Below are positions 49,075 to 58,032 of a stretch of DNA of 64,000 nt, in pieces. The stretch comes from Sphingomonas sp. C3-2. GTDB taxonomy: Bacteria > Pseudomonadota > Alphaproteobacteria > Sphingomonadales > Sphingomonadaceae. The stretch is from the NCBI RefSeq assembly GCF_033025475.1, contig NZ_CP130322.1, forward strand, positions 1,364,001 through 1,428,000. The letters run 5' to 3'. Both the position numbers and the translations under genes were made by a program. How positions within the stretch are numbered: position 1 is the stretch's first letter; the number at the start of each line of letters is the position of its first letter. The notes under the pieces are model-generated. The model saw only the letters and a program-made list of their open reading frames with translations. It was not told the origin of the DNA and did no database searches.

Positions 49075-49650
49075 ATGGCCAAGCTCTATTTCTATTATTC
49101 TTCGATGAATGCGGGCAAATCGACGACGCTGCTCCAGTCCAGCTTCAACTATCAGGAGCGCGGCATGGAAACGATGCTGTTCACCGCCGCGGTCGACGAT
49201 CGCTACGCCCCCGGCATCATCCGCTCGCGCATCGGGCTAGAGGCGGCCGCCGAAACCTTCGACACAGCCACCGATATCCGCGCGGCGGTGGAGGCTGAAC
49301 AGGCCCGCCGCCCGCTTCACTGCATCCTCGTCGACGAAGCACAGTTCCTCACCCGCGCGCAGGTGTTCCAGCTCGCCGCGATCTGCGATGAGCTCAACAT
49401 CCCGGTGCTCGCTTATGGGCTGCGCACCGATTTCCAGGCCAATCTGTTCGAAGGCAGCGCGCAATTGCTGGCGCTGGCCGACTCGCTCGTCGAGCTCAAG
49501 ACGATCTGCGAATGCGGGCGCAAGGCGACGATGAACCTGCGCGTCGATTCGAACGGCCGGCCGGTACGCCAGGGCGAGCAGACCGAGATCGGCGGCAATG
49601 ACCGCTATGTCGCGCTGTGCCGACGCCACTTCATCGAGCGCACCCGCTAA
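49075..49650 (+). CDS. tdk: Thymidine kinase
   Basis: A 191-residue type II thymidine kinase: P-loop [10 protein letters not shown] (residues 8-17), Walker B LVDEAQFL, the lasso-zinc Cys in [14 protein letters not shown] and a second pair near LCRRHF. It phosphorylates thymidine for salvage. It sits inside the rbfA-truB stretch of the translation operon, 50 bp after rbfA; ribosome-binding site is poor. Confidence 0.94.
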   Translation: MAKLYFYYSSMNAGKSTTLLQSSFNYQERGMETMLFTAAVDDRYAPGIIRSRIGLEAAAETFDTATDIRAAVEAEQARRPLHCILVDEAQFLTRAQVFQLAAICDELNIPVLAYGLRTDFQANLFEGSAQLLALADSLVELKTICECGRKATMNLRVDSNGRPVRQGEQTEIGGNDRYVALCRRHFIERTR

Positions 49651-49698
49651 CATCCTGCGCTCAGCAAATGTTCAGCAAGGCCGGGGCATAGCGGGACC

Positions 49699-50055
49699 AT
49701 GTCCAGCATGCTTCTAGCCCTGTTCCTCGCCGCAGCGCCGGCTCAGCCCGCAGCGCCGGCATCTCTGCCGCCCAAGGAAGCGGCCATCCCCTTTGTCAGC
49801 CATGACGGGATTCAGGATTTCCGCGCGGACGGCGACAAGGGCGTGTATATCCGCGGCAGCAACGGCGCCTGGTATTACGCCACGACCATGGGCTCGTGCC
49901 CGCGCCTGCGCGATGCCACCGTGCTCGGTTTCGAGACGCGCGGGATCGATCAGCTCGATCGTTTCGGCGCGATCCGCGCCGAGGGCTGGCGCTGCCCGCT
50001 GAAAAGCGTGGTGCGTTCTGCGCCGCCGCCCAAAAAGGCAAAGAAGAGCGGCTGA
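49699..50055 (+). CDS. DUF6491 family small exported protein
   Basis: A 118-residue protein with an N-terminal hydrophobic signal region (MLLALFLAAAPAQPA). The body has IPFVSHDGIQDFRADGDKGVY, WYYATTMGSCPRLRDATVLGF and two Cys (GSC, WRC) that may form a disulfide, which is the pattern of DUF6491. The last residues are Lys-rich. The function is unknown. It lies 48 bp after tdk and 31 bp before truB. Confidence 0.75.
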   Translation: MSSMLLALFLAAAPAQPAAPASLPPKEAAIPFVSHDGIQDFRADGDKGVYIRGSNGAWYYATTMGSCPRLRDATVLGFETRGIDQLDRFGAIRAEGWRCPLKSVVRSAPPPKKAKKSG

Positions 50056-50086
50056 CTTTCACGCCTCCGCCCGCTAGGGCGCGACG

Positions 50087-50992
50087 ATGCACGGTTGGAT
50101 CATTCTCGACAAGCCGCTCGAACTCGGCTCGACACAGGCCGTTTCGGCGGTGAAACGCGCGCTCAGGACGGGCGCCTATCCCAAGTTCAAGGTCGGCCAT
50201 GGCGGCACGCTCGATCCGCTGGCGACCGGGGTGCTTCCCGTCGCGATCGGCGAGGCGACCAAACTCGCCGGACGGATGCTCGATGCGTCCAAGGTCTATG
50301 AGTTCACCATCCGCTTCGGCACGCAGACCGATACGCTGGATGCCGAGGGCAAACCGATCGCGACGAGCGAGGTCCGCCCCGCCCCGGCCGCGCTGGCGGA
50401 GATACTCCCCCGGTTTACCGGCCCGATCGAACAGGTGCCGCCCGCCTATTCGGCGCTGAAGGTCGACGGACAGCGCGCCTATGACCTTGCCCGCGCCGGC
50501 GAGGAGGTGGCGCTCAAGACCCGCGCGGTCACCATCCACGCGCTGACGCTGGTTTCGACCACGGCGCAGGACGGCGCGCCTGAGCGGCTTGAAGCCGCCA
50601 CGCTGGCTGCCCATGTATCGAAGGGCACCTATATCCGCAGCCTCGCGCGCGACATTGCGCTGGCGCTTGGCACGGTCGGATATGTCACGATGCTGCGGCG
50701 TACCAAGGCCGGCCCGTTCACGCTCGATCTGGCGATTTCACTGGACAAGCTGGACGAAATGGCTAAGGCCCGAACGCTTGAACAAATTGTCTTGCCGCTG
50801 ACGGCAGGGCTGGACGACATCCCGGCTCTTTCCGTCACCCCCGATCAGGCAAGGTTGCTCCGTCAGGGGCAGGTTTTGATCGGGATTGCCGCCCCACAGG
50901 GCCTAAACCTCGCACTGCTCGGAGATATTCCAGTGGCGCTGGTGGAAGCTGACGGACCCGAAGTCCGGGTGGTGCGCGGTTTCAACCTGTAA
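50087..50992 (+). CDS. truB: tRNA pseudouridine(55) synthase
   Basis: A 301-residue enzyme that makes pseudouridine 55 in tRNA T-loops. It starts [19 protein letters not shown] and holds the catalytic Asp in [20 protein letters not shown], plus [15 protein letters not shown] and [10 protein letters not shown]. Standard length. It lies before rpsO as in the classical operon. Confidence 0.97.
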   Translation: MHGWIILDKPLELGSTQAVSAVKRALRTGAYPKFKVGHGGTLDPLATGVLPVAIGEATKLAGRMLDASKVYEFTIRFGTQTDTLDAEGKPIATSEVRPAPAALAEILPRFTGPIEQVPPAYSALKVDGQRAYDLARAGEEVALKTRAVTIHALTLVSTTAQDGAPERLEAATLAAHVSKGTYIRSLARDIALALGTVGYVTMLRRTKAGPFTLDLAISLDKLDEMAKARTLEQIVLPLTAGLDDIPALSVTPDQARLLRQGQVLIGIAAPQGLNLALLGDIPVALVEADGPEVRVVRGFNL

Positions 50993-51015
50993 GCGATGTC
51001 GTAGGAAAAACATTC

Positions 51016-51285
51016 ATGACGATTACTGCAGAGCGCAAGGAAGCGCTGATCAAGGAACATGCCCGCGTCGAAGGCGACACCGGCAGCCCCGAAGTTCAGG
51101 TCGCCATCCTCACCGAGCGCATCGTCAACCTGACCGAGCACTTCAAGGGTCACCACAAGGACAACCATTCGCGTCGTGGTCTTCTGATGCTGGTCAACAA
51201 GCGTCGTTCGCTTCTGGACTATCTCAAGAAGAAAGATCAGAGCCGCTACGCAAACCTGATCGCGAAGCTCGGCCTTCGCAAGTAA
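51016..51285 (+). CDS. rpsO: 30S ribosomal protein S15
   Basis: An 89-residue S15 with [43 protein letters not shown] and the end [12 protein letters not shown]. It is 23 bp after truB and is followed by a GC-rich hairpin before pnp. Confidence 0.98.
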   Translation: MTITAERKEALIKEHARVEGDTGSPEVQVAILTERIVNLTEHFKGHHKDNHSRRGLLMLVNKRRSLLDYLKKKDQSRYANLIAKLGLRK

Positions 51286-51290
51286 AAGGG

Positions 51291-51320
51291 ACGGCCCCCC
51301 TGCGGGGCCGTTCGCTTTTT
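51291..51320 (+). terminator. Attenuator or terminator between rpsO and pnp
   Basis: ACGGCCCC, loop CCTGC, GGGGCCGT, then TCGCTTTTT. The stem is 8 bp with a short T run. In other bacteria the rpsO-pnp gap also holds a partial terminator and RNase III sites, so read-through is expected. The rest of the gap to 51443 has no gene. Confidence 0.7.
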
Positions 51321-51443
51321 CCGGGCAGGCGCAATCCGGCGCCTTTCCCGGCCAGGCGGAAGATGCTTCCGCTGCAAGGGGGCCAAGCCGGCCCCGACAC
51401 ACAGGCCCCGGCCGCATAGGGTGGCCGGATGTAAGGAAAACAG

Positions 51444-53744
51444 ATGTTCAACACGAAAAAAGTCGAAATCGAGTGGGGCGGCCAGACCCTGACGCTCGAA
51501 ACGGGCCGAGTTGCCCGTCAGGCCAATGGCGCGGTGCTCGCGACGCTTGGCGAAACGGTAGTGCTCTGCGCCGTCACGGCCGCACGTTCGGTGAAAGAAG
51601 GCCAGGACTTCTTCCCCCTCACCGTCCACTACCAGGAAAAATATTCGGCTGCCGGCCGCATTCCGGGCGGTTTCTTCAAGCGTGAGCGCGGTGCGACCGA
51701 AAAGGAGACGCTGGTTTCGCGTCTGATCGATCGCCCGATCCGCCCGCTGTTCCCCGAAGGTTTCTACAACGAGATCAACGTCATCGCTCAGGTCATGAGC
51801 TATGACGGCGAAAACGAACCCGATATTCTGGCGATGGTTGCCGCATCGGCCGCGCTGACGATTTCGGGCGTGCCCTTCATGGGCCCGATCGGCGCCGCAC
51901 GCGTCGGCTATGTCGACGGCGAGTATATCCTCAACCCGACCGACGAACAGGTTGCCGCCGGTGACCTCGACCTCGTCGTCGCCGCCACGCAGGACGCGGT
52001 GATGATGGTTGAATCCGAAGCCAAGGAGCTTTCGGAAGAAACCATGCTCGGCGCGGTGATGTTCGCGCACAAGCATTCGCGCACCGTGATCGACGCGATC
52101 ATCAAGCTGGCCGAACAGGCCGCCAAGGAACCCTGGGAAATGCCCGCACAGGCAGATCTCTCGGCCGCCAAGGACAAGCTGAAGAAGCTGATCGGCAAGG
52201 ACATCGAGGCAGCGTACAAGCTGACCAACAAGTCCGAGCGTTCGGACGCGCTGAACGCCGCCCGCGCCAAGGCGAAGGAAGCCTTTGCCGAGGAAACCCC
52301 GCAGGACCAGATGGCCGCGATCAAGCTGGTCAAGAAGCTGGAAGCGGAAATCGTCCGTACGGCAATCCTGAAGGAAGGCCGCCGCATCGACGGCCGCAAC
52401 ACCACGCAGATCCGTCCGATCGAGGCGACCGTCGGCTTCCTGCCGCGCACCCATGGTTCGGCGCTGTTCACCCGCGGCGAAACCCAGTCGATCTGCACCA
52501 CCACGCTTGGCACCAAGGACGCCGAGCAGATGATCGACGGCCTGACCGGCCTGCGTTACGAGCATTTCATGCTCCACTACAACTTCCCGCCCTATTCGGT
52601 CGGTGAAGTCGGTCGTTTCGGCGCCCCCGGCCGTCGCGAAGTCGGCCACGGCAAGCTCGCCTGGCGCGCGCTGCACCCCGTTCTGCCGTCGAAGGAAGAA
52701 TTCCCCTACACCATCCGCGTGCTGTCCGACATCACCGAGTCCAACGGCTCGTCGTCGATGGCAACGGTGTGCGGCGGTTCGCTGTCGATGATGGATGCGG
52801 GCGTTCCGCTGAAGCGCCCGGTTTCGGGCATCGCCATGGGCCTGATCCTCGAAGGCAAGGAATTCGCGGTCATCAGCGACATCCTTGGCGATGAAGATCA
52901 CCTCGGCGACATGGACTTCAAGGTGGCCGGTACCTCGGAAGGCATCACCAGCCTTCAGATGGACATCAAGATCGCGGGCATCACCGAAGAGATCATGAAG
53001 GTCGCGCTCGCACAGGCCAGCGAAGGCCGTGCGCACATCCTCGGCGAAATGGCCAAGGCGCTCGACCACACCCGTTCCGAGTTGTCGGCGCACGCGCCGC
53101 GCATCGAAACGATCTCGATCGACAAGTCGAAGATCCGCGAAGTCATCGGCACCGGCGGCAAGGTTATCCGCGAAATCGTCGCTGAAACCGGCGCCAAGGT
53201 CGACATCGACGACGAAGGCATCATCAAGATCTCCTCGTCCGACCTGTCGCAGATCGAAGCCGCCAAGAAGTGGATTCTCGGCATCGTCGAGGAAGCCGAA
53301 GTCGGCAAGATCTACACCGGCAAGGTCGTCAACCTCGTCGACTTCGGTGCGTTCGTGAACTTCATGGGCGGCAAGGACGGTCTCGTCCACGTCTCTGAAA
53401 TCAAGAACGAACGCGTCGAGAAGGTCTCCGACGCCCTGTCCGAAGGCCAGGAAGTCAAGGTCAAGGTTCTCGAGATCGATCCGCGCGGCAAGGTTCGCCT
53501 GTCGATGCGCGTCGTCGATCAGGAAACCGGCGCCGAGCTCGAAGACACCCGCCCGCCGCGCGAAGAACGCCCCCGTGGCGATCGCGGCCCGCGTCGTGAC
53601 GGCGAAGGCCGTGGCGATCGTGGTCCGCGCCGTGACGGCCGTGGTGGCGGTCGTGGTGGCGATCGTGGTCCGCGCCGTGAACGCAGCGAAGACGGCCCCG
53701 AGCCCGAATTCGCACCCGCGTTCCTCAAGCGCGACGACGACTGA
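51444..53744 (+). CDS. pnp: Polyribonucleotide nucleotidyltransferase
   Basis: A 766-residue PNPase: two RNase PH cores ([14 protein letters not shown] and later [15 protein letters not shown]), a KH domain ([18 protein letters not shown]), and an S1 domain ([18 protein letters not shown]). The C-terminal 60 residues are Arg/Gly/Asp-rich ([10 protein letters not shown] repeats) with an acidic end. It degrades RNA 3' to 5' with phosphate and can add tails. It is the last gene of the operon; a strong terminator follows. Confidence 0.97.
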   Translation: MFNTKKVEIEWGGQTLTLETGRVARQANGAVLATLGETVVLCAVTAARSVKEGQDFFPLTVHYQEKYSAAGRIPGGFFKRERGATEKETLVSRLIDRPIRPLFPEGFYNEINVIAQVMSYDGENEPDILAMVAASAALTISGVPFMGPIGAARVGYVDGEYILNPTDEQVAAGDLDLVVAATQDAVMMVESEAKELSEETMLGAVMFAHKHSRTVIDAIIKLAEQAAKEPWEMPAQADLSAAKDKLKKLIGKDIEAAYKLTNKSERSDALNAARAKAKEAFAEETPQDQMAAIKLVKKLEAEIVRTAILKEGRRIDGRNTTQIRPIEATVGFLPRTHGSALFTRGETQSICTTTLGTKDAEQMIDGLTGLRYEHFMLHYNFPPYSVGEVGRFGAPGRREVGHGKLAWRALHPVLPSKEEFPYTIRVLSDITESNGSSSMATVCGGSLSMMDAGVPLKRPVSGIAMGLILEGKEFAVISDILGDEDHLGDMDFKVAGTSEGITSLQMDIKIAGITEEIMKVALAQASEGRAHILGEMAKALDHTRSELSAHAPRIETISIDKSKIREVIGTGGKVIREIVAETGAKVDIDDEGIIKISSSDLSQIEAAKKWILGIVEEAEVGKIYTGKVVNLVDFGAFVNFMGGKDGLVHVSEIKNERVEKVSDALSEGQEVKVKVLEIDPRGKVRLSMRVVDQETGAELEDTRPPREERPRGDRGPRRDGEGRGDRGPRRDGRGGGRGGDRGPRRERSEDGPEPEFAPAFLKRDDD

Positions 53745-53768
53745 TCGTTTCTCGCGATACGGACATGG

Positions 53769-53798
53769 AAAAGGGGCCTTTCGGCCCCTTTTCTTTTA
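53769..53798 (+). terminator. Terminator of pnp
   Basis: AAAAGGGGCC, loop TTTC, GGCCCCTTTT, CTTTT. It is symmetric enough to serve the minus-strand lipoprotein gene as well. Confidence 0.9.
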
Positions 53799-53838
53799 CC
53801 TGATCCGTGCGGCCCGGAAGGGACCGGACGTCGACAGA

Positions 53839-54123
53839 TCAGTTCTTGTTTTCGATCGCATTCACGGCCGTGGCGTTGTCGCCGGCCTTTTCAAGCGCGT
53901 CGGCCTTGTTCTCGCCCGCGTCGCGCACGGCGTCAGCGGCGTTTTCAAGATTTGCCTCGACCATCTCGTTCGAAGCATTGTCGGCTGCGTTTTCAAGCAT
54001 ATCTGCCTGATTGTCGGCCATATTCTCGACATTGTCTGCAGCACGCTCGCCCGTGGTCTCACCACCGCAAGCGGTCAGCGCCGCCAGACTGATAAAGGCC
54101 ATGGCCTGCAACACTGTCTTCAT
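53839..54123 (-). CDS. Small helical lipoprotein
   Basis: A 94-residue protein with a lipobox AALTAC (Cys about residue 19). The mature part is highly charged and Ala/Asn/Asp/Glu-rich with no Pro, made of heptad-like units (ENMADNQADMLENAADN and ENAADAVRDAGENKADALE), so a helical coil at the membrane. It resembles small Lpp-like or circumsporozoite-like lipoproteins of alphaproteobacteria; the function is unknown. Confidence 0.75.
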   Translation of the reverse strand: MKTVLQAMAFISLAALTACGGETTGERAADNVENMADNQADMLENAADNASNEMVEANLENAADAVRDAGENKADALEKAGDNATAVNAIENKN

Positions 54124-54254
54124 TCGATAATCCCCTGTGCAACGTCCGCAACCAATGCGCGGAACTGCATGAAGTCATAAAAGGGTCATGTAGTTCCGAA
54201 TTTTGCGACGAACCGAGCGTCATGCACAGCCGGAAAGCCGGAATATCGGGGAAA

Positions 54255-54600
54255 TGGTAGGGAGCTTCTGTTGCCCGGTGCTCCCCAAACCGCTGGAATC
54301 CGCTTCTGTTGCCCGGTGCGGCCCGGACCGCGTTCTGTTTGAATAATGTCAGGGCGTTAGCCCATCAATTATGCAGCAAGAGCGAGTGCTTCGTTATCGT
54401 TGGCACTTGTGTGTTTTGAACGGTTTTACGGCGCATTCAGGCCGGACGAAGACACCGCTTTTCAACACACGTCGATCCTAGTTCGGCCCCGTCAAAACCC
54501 CCTGTTTCCAGAGGTTTATGGTGGAGCCGCCGGGTACCGCCCCCGGGTCCGCTGTGCCTATTGCACGGCATGGTTTATCGTCATAGCCGGACGAATCCGG
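54255..54600 (-). ncRNA. ssrA: Two-piece, circularly permuted tmRNA
   Basis: On the minus strand the acceptor piece comes first and ends GGCTCCACCA at 54519; the 5' half then starts GGGGCCGAACTAGGATCGACG at 54490 (shown cut by position). GGGGCCG pairs with CGGCTCC to give the 7-bp acceptor stem. The tag frame at 54404-54369 encodes ANDNEALALAA followed by TAA, matching sphingomonad tags. A GGGC-TAAC-GCCC hairpin follows the stop. Two tandem H-type pseudoknots follow, each with the 18-base repeat GCTTCTGTTGCCCGGTGC on the plus strand. tmRNA rescues stalled ribosomes. The outer ends are approximate. Confidence 0.9.
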
Positions 54601-54607
54601 CCCGCCC

Positions 54608-54613
54608 AATATA
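54608..54613 (-). promoter_or_regulatory. Likely -10 box of the tmRNA gene
   Basis: TATATT on the minus strand, about eight bases before the acceptor piece. The -35 region upstream is weak (CTTTTC at 17 bases). Confidence 0.5.
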
Positions 54614-54643
54614 GGGCGTCGGCGCGCGATGAAAAGAGACCCT

Positions 54644-54680
54644 AAAAAAAAGCCCTGCACCCCAGGTCTTGGGGGGCAGG
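54644..54680 (-). terminator. Terminator of mscL
   Basis: On the minus strand CCTGCCCCCCA, loop AGACC, TGGGGTGCAGG, GC, then eight T. One mismatch in an 11-bp stem, 25 bases after the mscL stop. Confidence 0.9.
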
Positions 54681-54704
54681 ACCGGCAAGGCAAGACGACG
54701 ACGC

Positions 54705-55124
54705 TTATTTGCGCAGCGCGTCGCGGATCTCGGTGAGCAGTTCGACCTCGGTCGGGCCGGCAGGCGCCTCTTCGGGCTTCTTCGCCAGCTTATTGGCAAG
54801 CTTCACCAGCAGGAAGATCGCAAAGGCGATGATCACGAAGTTGATCACTTCGGTGATGAACTGGCCATAACCAAACAGCGGCACGCCGGCCGCCTTCAAC
54901 GCGGCATAGTCGGTGAGCGAACCCTTATAATCGGCCGGCACATCGCCCAACACGATGAAGAGCGAAGAAAAATCCACCTTCCCCACGATCGCGCCGATCG
55001 CGGGCATGATCAAATCTTCGGTCAGCGAGGTGACGATCTTGCCGAATGCGGCACCGATGATCACGGCGACCGCGAGGTCGAGGACATTGCCCCGGGCGAT
55101 AAAAGCCTTGAACTCGTTGAGCAT
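54705..55124 (-). CDS. mscL: Large-conductance mechanosensitive channel
   Basis: A 139-residue inner-membrane channel that opens under osmotic downshock. MLNEFKAFIARGNVLDLAVA begins the N-terminal helix and first transmembrane helix (DLAVAVIIGAAFGKIVTSL), then a periplasmic loop and TM2 (FITEVINFVIIAFAIFLLVK). The C-terminal helix ends TEIRDALRK. The frame extends to 55331, but MLNEF is the standard MscL start. Confidence 0.97.
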   Translation of the reverse strand: MLNEFKAFIARGNVLDLAVAVIIGAAFGKIVTSLTEDLIMPAIGAIVGKVDFSSLFIVLGDVPADYKGSLTDYAALKAAGVPLFGYGQFITEVINFVIIAFAIFLLVKLANKLAKKPEEAPAGPTEVELLTEIRDALRK

Positions 55125-55233
55125 GATGGTTTTCCGTCCCTGTTGATACTGAAACCGCCCGTCATTCGCTTTGGCTTCGACAAACGGATCGAGGGTTTTT
55201 ATCATGAAAGGCCATTCTTCATAGGGGATTGCT

Positions 55234-55818
55234 ATGAAAGCGCGTTTCTTCCTTGGCCTCATGCTCGCATCCACCCTTGCGGCCTGCGGCATCAACAGCG
55301 TTCCGACAGCCGAGGAAAATGCCAAGGCCAAATGGGCGAACGTCCAGGCCGATTACCAGCGCCGCGCCGATCTGGTGCCCAATCTCGTTGAAACCGTGAA
55401 GGGCTATGCCAAGCAGGAAAAGGACGTGCTGACGCAGGTGACCGAGGCGCGCGCCAAGGCGACCTCGGTTCAGGTAACGGCGGAAGATCTCGACGATCCG
55501 GCCAAGGTGCAGCAGTTCCAGCAGGCGCAGACAGCGCTGTCGGGATCGCTCGGTCGCCTGCTCGCCACGGTCGAGGCCTATCCCGACCTGAAGTCCAACG
55601 CCAATTTCCTTGCGCTCCAGTCGCAGCTTGAGGGCACGGAGAACCGCATCAACGTCTCGATCAAGGATTATAACGAGGCGGTGCAGCAATATAACACGAC
55701 GATCCGGACCTTCCCGGACATCATCGGCGCCAAGATCGTCCACGGTGCCAAGCCGATGGTGCCCTATCAGGCGCAGGCCGGGTCGGACCAGGCGCCGAAG
55801 GTGAATTTCGGCGGCTGA
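55234..55818 (+). CDS. LemA family lipoprotein
   Basis: A 194-residue LemA protein with a lipobox LAAC (Cys about residue 18), then the family's helical body: WANVQADYQRRADLVPNLVE, LKSNANFLALQSQLEGTENR and NEAVQQYNTTIRTFPDIIGA. It has the same layout as LemA-TPM operons of many bacteria. Role at the membrane is poorly known. Confidence 0.92.
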   Translation: MKARFFLGLMLASTLAACGINSVPTAEENAKAKWANVQADYQRRADLVPNLVETVKGYAKQEKDVLTQVTEARAKATSVQVTAEDLDDPAKVQQFQQAQTALSGSLGRLLATVEAYPDLKSNANFLALQSQLEGTENRINVSIKDYNEAVQQYNTTIRTFPDIIGAKIVHGAKPMVPYQAQAGSDQAPKVNFGG

Positions 55819-55861
55819 TTGCCATCCCTTTTCCGCGCGCAGCACGGAAGGACAGCGGCGC

Positions 55862-56710
55862 ATGACGACAGCTTTCGCCCCATTGGCACGACCGGCCCGC
55901 ACCTCCGGGCCGGGCCAGGCGGTGCATGCCCGCATCTTCGCGGCGTGCACCGCGCTGCTGCTGATGATCCTGTGCCTGCCGTTGCAGGCGCAGACCTTCC
56001 CACCCCTCACCGGCCGCGTGGTCGATCAGGCGAACCTGCTCAGCCCCGCGCAGGAGCAGGAAATCACCGCCAAGTCCGAAGCGCTCGAAAAAGCGTCGGG
56101 CCGCCAGTTCGTCGTCGCCACGGTGAGCAGCCTCGAGGGGCGCGACATTCAGGATTATGGCTATCGCCTCGGCCGCCATTGGGGGATCGGCACCAAGGAG
56201 GAGAATGACGGCGTCCTCCTCCTCGTCGCGCCCAATGAACGCAAGGTCCGCATCGAGGTCGGCTATGGGCTTGAGCCGATCCTGACCGACGCGCTGTCGA
56301 GCGTCATCATCAACTCGCAGATCCTGCCGCGTTTTCGCGAGGGCGACATGGCGGGCGGCATCGTCGCCGGTGCCGATTCGATCGTCACCCAAATCAGCCT
56401 GCCCGCCGACGAGGCCGCGGCGCGGCAGCAGCAGATCCTTGCGAACGCCAAGGACGATGCCGAGGGCGGCATTCCGATCTCGCTCATCTTCTGGCTGGCG
56501 GTGCTGTTCTTCTTCGTCCTGCCCGCGATCTTTGGCGGGCGGCGGCGCGGGCGCAGGCACCGCGGCGGCGGCCCGATCGTCATCTGGGGGCCGGGCGACT
56601 GGGGCGGCGGCAGCGGCGGTGGTGGTTCCTGGGGCGGCGGCGGTGGCGGCGGCTCCTGGGGCGGTGGCGGCGGATCATTTGGCGGCGGCGGCGCATCGGG
56701 GGGATGGTAA
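55862..56710 (+). CDS. TPM-domain protein with glycine-rich C-terminus
   Basis: A 282-residue protein: exported N-terminus (ALLLMILCLPLQAQ), a TPM domain (about 45-185; VVDQANLLSPAQEQEI, RQFVVATVSSLEG, VRIEVGYGLEPILTDALSS), a transmembrane helix (SLIFWLAVLFFFVLPAIF), and a Gly/Ser/Trp-rich tail that ends SFGGGGASGGW. TPM (YgcG/TLP18.3) domains have been linked to photosystem II repair and to phosphatase activity. It overlaps the next gene's ATG by one base. Confidence 0.9.
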   Translation: MTTAFAPLARPARTSGPGQAVHARIFAACTALLLMILCLPLQAQTFPPLTGRVVDQANLLSPAQEQEITAKSEALEKASGRQFVVATVSSLEGRDIQDYGYRLGRHWGIGTKEENDGVLLLVAPNERKVRIEVGYGLEPILTDALSSVIINSQILPRFREGDMAGGIVAGADSIVTQISLPADEAAARQQQILANAKDDAEGGIPISLIFWLAVLFFFVLPAIFGGRRRGRRHRGGGPIVIWGPGDWGGGSGGGGSWGGGGGGGSWGGGGGSFGGGGASGGW

Positions 56711-57393
56711 TGGGCAAGACGAACCGACTTTCCGATGCCGATCACCTGCGCGTGAGCGACGCGGTGACGGCGGCCGAGCGCGGCACCGATGGCGAAATCG
56801 TCACCATCGTGACCGACCGTTCGGATGACTATGTCGACATCGCCTTTTGCTGGTCGATCGGCATCGCGCTCCTCGTGCTCGCCCTGCTTGCGGCCTTCCC
56901 GAACATGCTGAGCGCGCTGCTCGCTGGTTCTCGCGGGGGGTGGGAACATGAAACCAGCATCCGCGAATTGCTGTCGACCACGTTCCTGTTCGTCGCGCTG
57001 AGCTTCGGCTTGGGCTGGCTGGTGATGCGCGCCGTATCGTTGCGGCTTGCGCTTACGCCCAGCGGGGTCAAGGCCCGGCGCGTGCGCAACCGCGCCATCC
57101 GCTATTTCAAGGTTGGCGCCGAAGCGCGGACGATGAAGAAGACCGGCGTCCTCCTTTATCTCTCGATGCGCGAGCATGTCGCCGAAATCGTCGCGGACGA
57201 GGCGGTGCACCGCGCGGTGGCACCCGATATCTGGGGCGACGCAATGGCGGCGCTTGTCGCCCATGTCCGCGAGGGGCGCCCCGGTGAGGGGATGGCGGCC
57301 GCGATCGAACAGATCGGCGCCATCCTTGCCGAACACTTCCCCAAGGATCACGATGATCCCAATGAACTGCCCGATCGCCTGATCGAGCTTTGA
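56710..57393 (+). CDS. Second TPM-domain membrane protein
   Basis: A 227-residue protein: N-terminal TPM-like segment (VSDAVTAAERGTDGEIVTIV), two transmembrane helices (about 50-75 and 95-120), then a cytosolic TPM-type domain with ARTMKKTGVLLYLSMREHVAEIV. It starts at the ATG overlapping the stop of the previous gene (TAATG). The LemA-TPM-TPM order suggests the three act as one complex; that is inference. Confidence 0.85.
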   Translation: MGKTNRLSDADHLRVSDAVTAAERGTDGEIVTIVTDRSDDYVDIAFCWSIGIALLVLALLAAFPNMLSALLAGSRGGWEHETSIRELLSTTFLFVALSFGLGWLVMRAVSLRLALTPSGVKARRVRNRAIRYFKVGAEARTMKKTGVLLYLSMREHVAEIVADEAVHRAVAPDIWGDAMAALVAHVREGRPGEGMAAAIEQIGAILAEHFPKDHDDPNELPDRLIEL

Positions 57394-57426
57394 GGCCATG
57401 CCTTGCACCCAGTGGAGCTCAGTACC

Positions 57427-57954
57427 ATGTCGGATACCGTGTCAGACCCCGTCGAAATCAAATGGCATGGCCGCTTCCTGATCGCCAAGCAGGAAGGCAA
57501 ATGGGAATATGTTTCGCGCGCGCGCAACATCAACGCGGCGGTGATCGTCGCGGTTGACGACGGGCATATCCTGTTGGTCGAGCAATATCGCTTTCCGCTG
57601 AAGGCGCTCTGCCTCGAGCTCCCCGCCGGGCTGGTGGGCGATGACGAGGAAGGCGAAGCCGTCGAGATCGCCGCCGCGCGCGAACTGGAAGAGGAAACCG
57701 GCTATCACGCCGAAAAGCTCGAGGTGATCGGCCAGTTCGCCTCCTCCCCTGGCATGGTCTCCGAAACCTTCACGCTGCTCCGTGCAACGGGCCTGACGCG
57801 CGTCGGCGAAGGCGGCGGAGTCGAGGACGAGCATATCGCCGTCCACCGCGTGCCGCTGGCCGAGATGGCGCAGTTCGTCGCCGCCAAGCGCAACCAGGGC
57901 GTGGTGATCGACGTGAAGCTGCTCCTGCTGCTCGCCGACCATATCATCGGCTGA
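57427..57954 (+). CDS. Nudix hydrolase, ADP-ribose pyrophosphatase-like
   Basis: A 175-residue protein. The Nudix box is complete: G-x5-E-x7-R-E-L-x-E-E-x-G in the stretch beginning GDDEEGEAVE and ending REL EEETGY. The preceding ELPAGLV matches ADP-ribose pyrophosphatases. The ATG at 57427 gives MSDTVSDPVE; a TTG opens the frame earlier. Likely role is cleaving ADP-ribose or a related nucleotide sugar. Confidence 0.88.
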   Translation: MSDTVSDPVEIKWHGRFLIAKQEGKWEYVSRARNINAAVIVAVDDGHILLVEQYRFPLKALCLELPAGLVGDDEEGEAVEIAAARELEEETGYHAEKLEVIGQFASSPGMVSETFTLLRATGLTRVGEGGGVEDEHIAVHRVPLAEMAQFVAAKRNQGVVIDVKLLLLLADHIIG

Positions 57955-58032
57955 GCTAAACCACCCTCCCGTTGACGTTAGCGGAAGTTCCGGCAACACT
58001 TCCTCTTGAAAACAACGCCGGGGAGGAAGCAG

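Noticed and set aside
54519-54600. A tRNA gene
   Set aside because: The CCA end and T-arm are present but no anticodon arm; the tag frame and acceptor-stem pairing with 54484-54490 show a permuted tmRNA.
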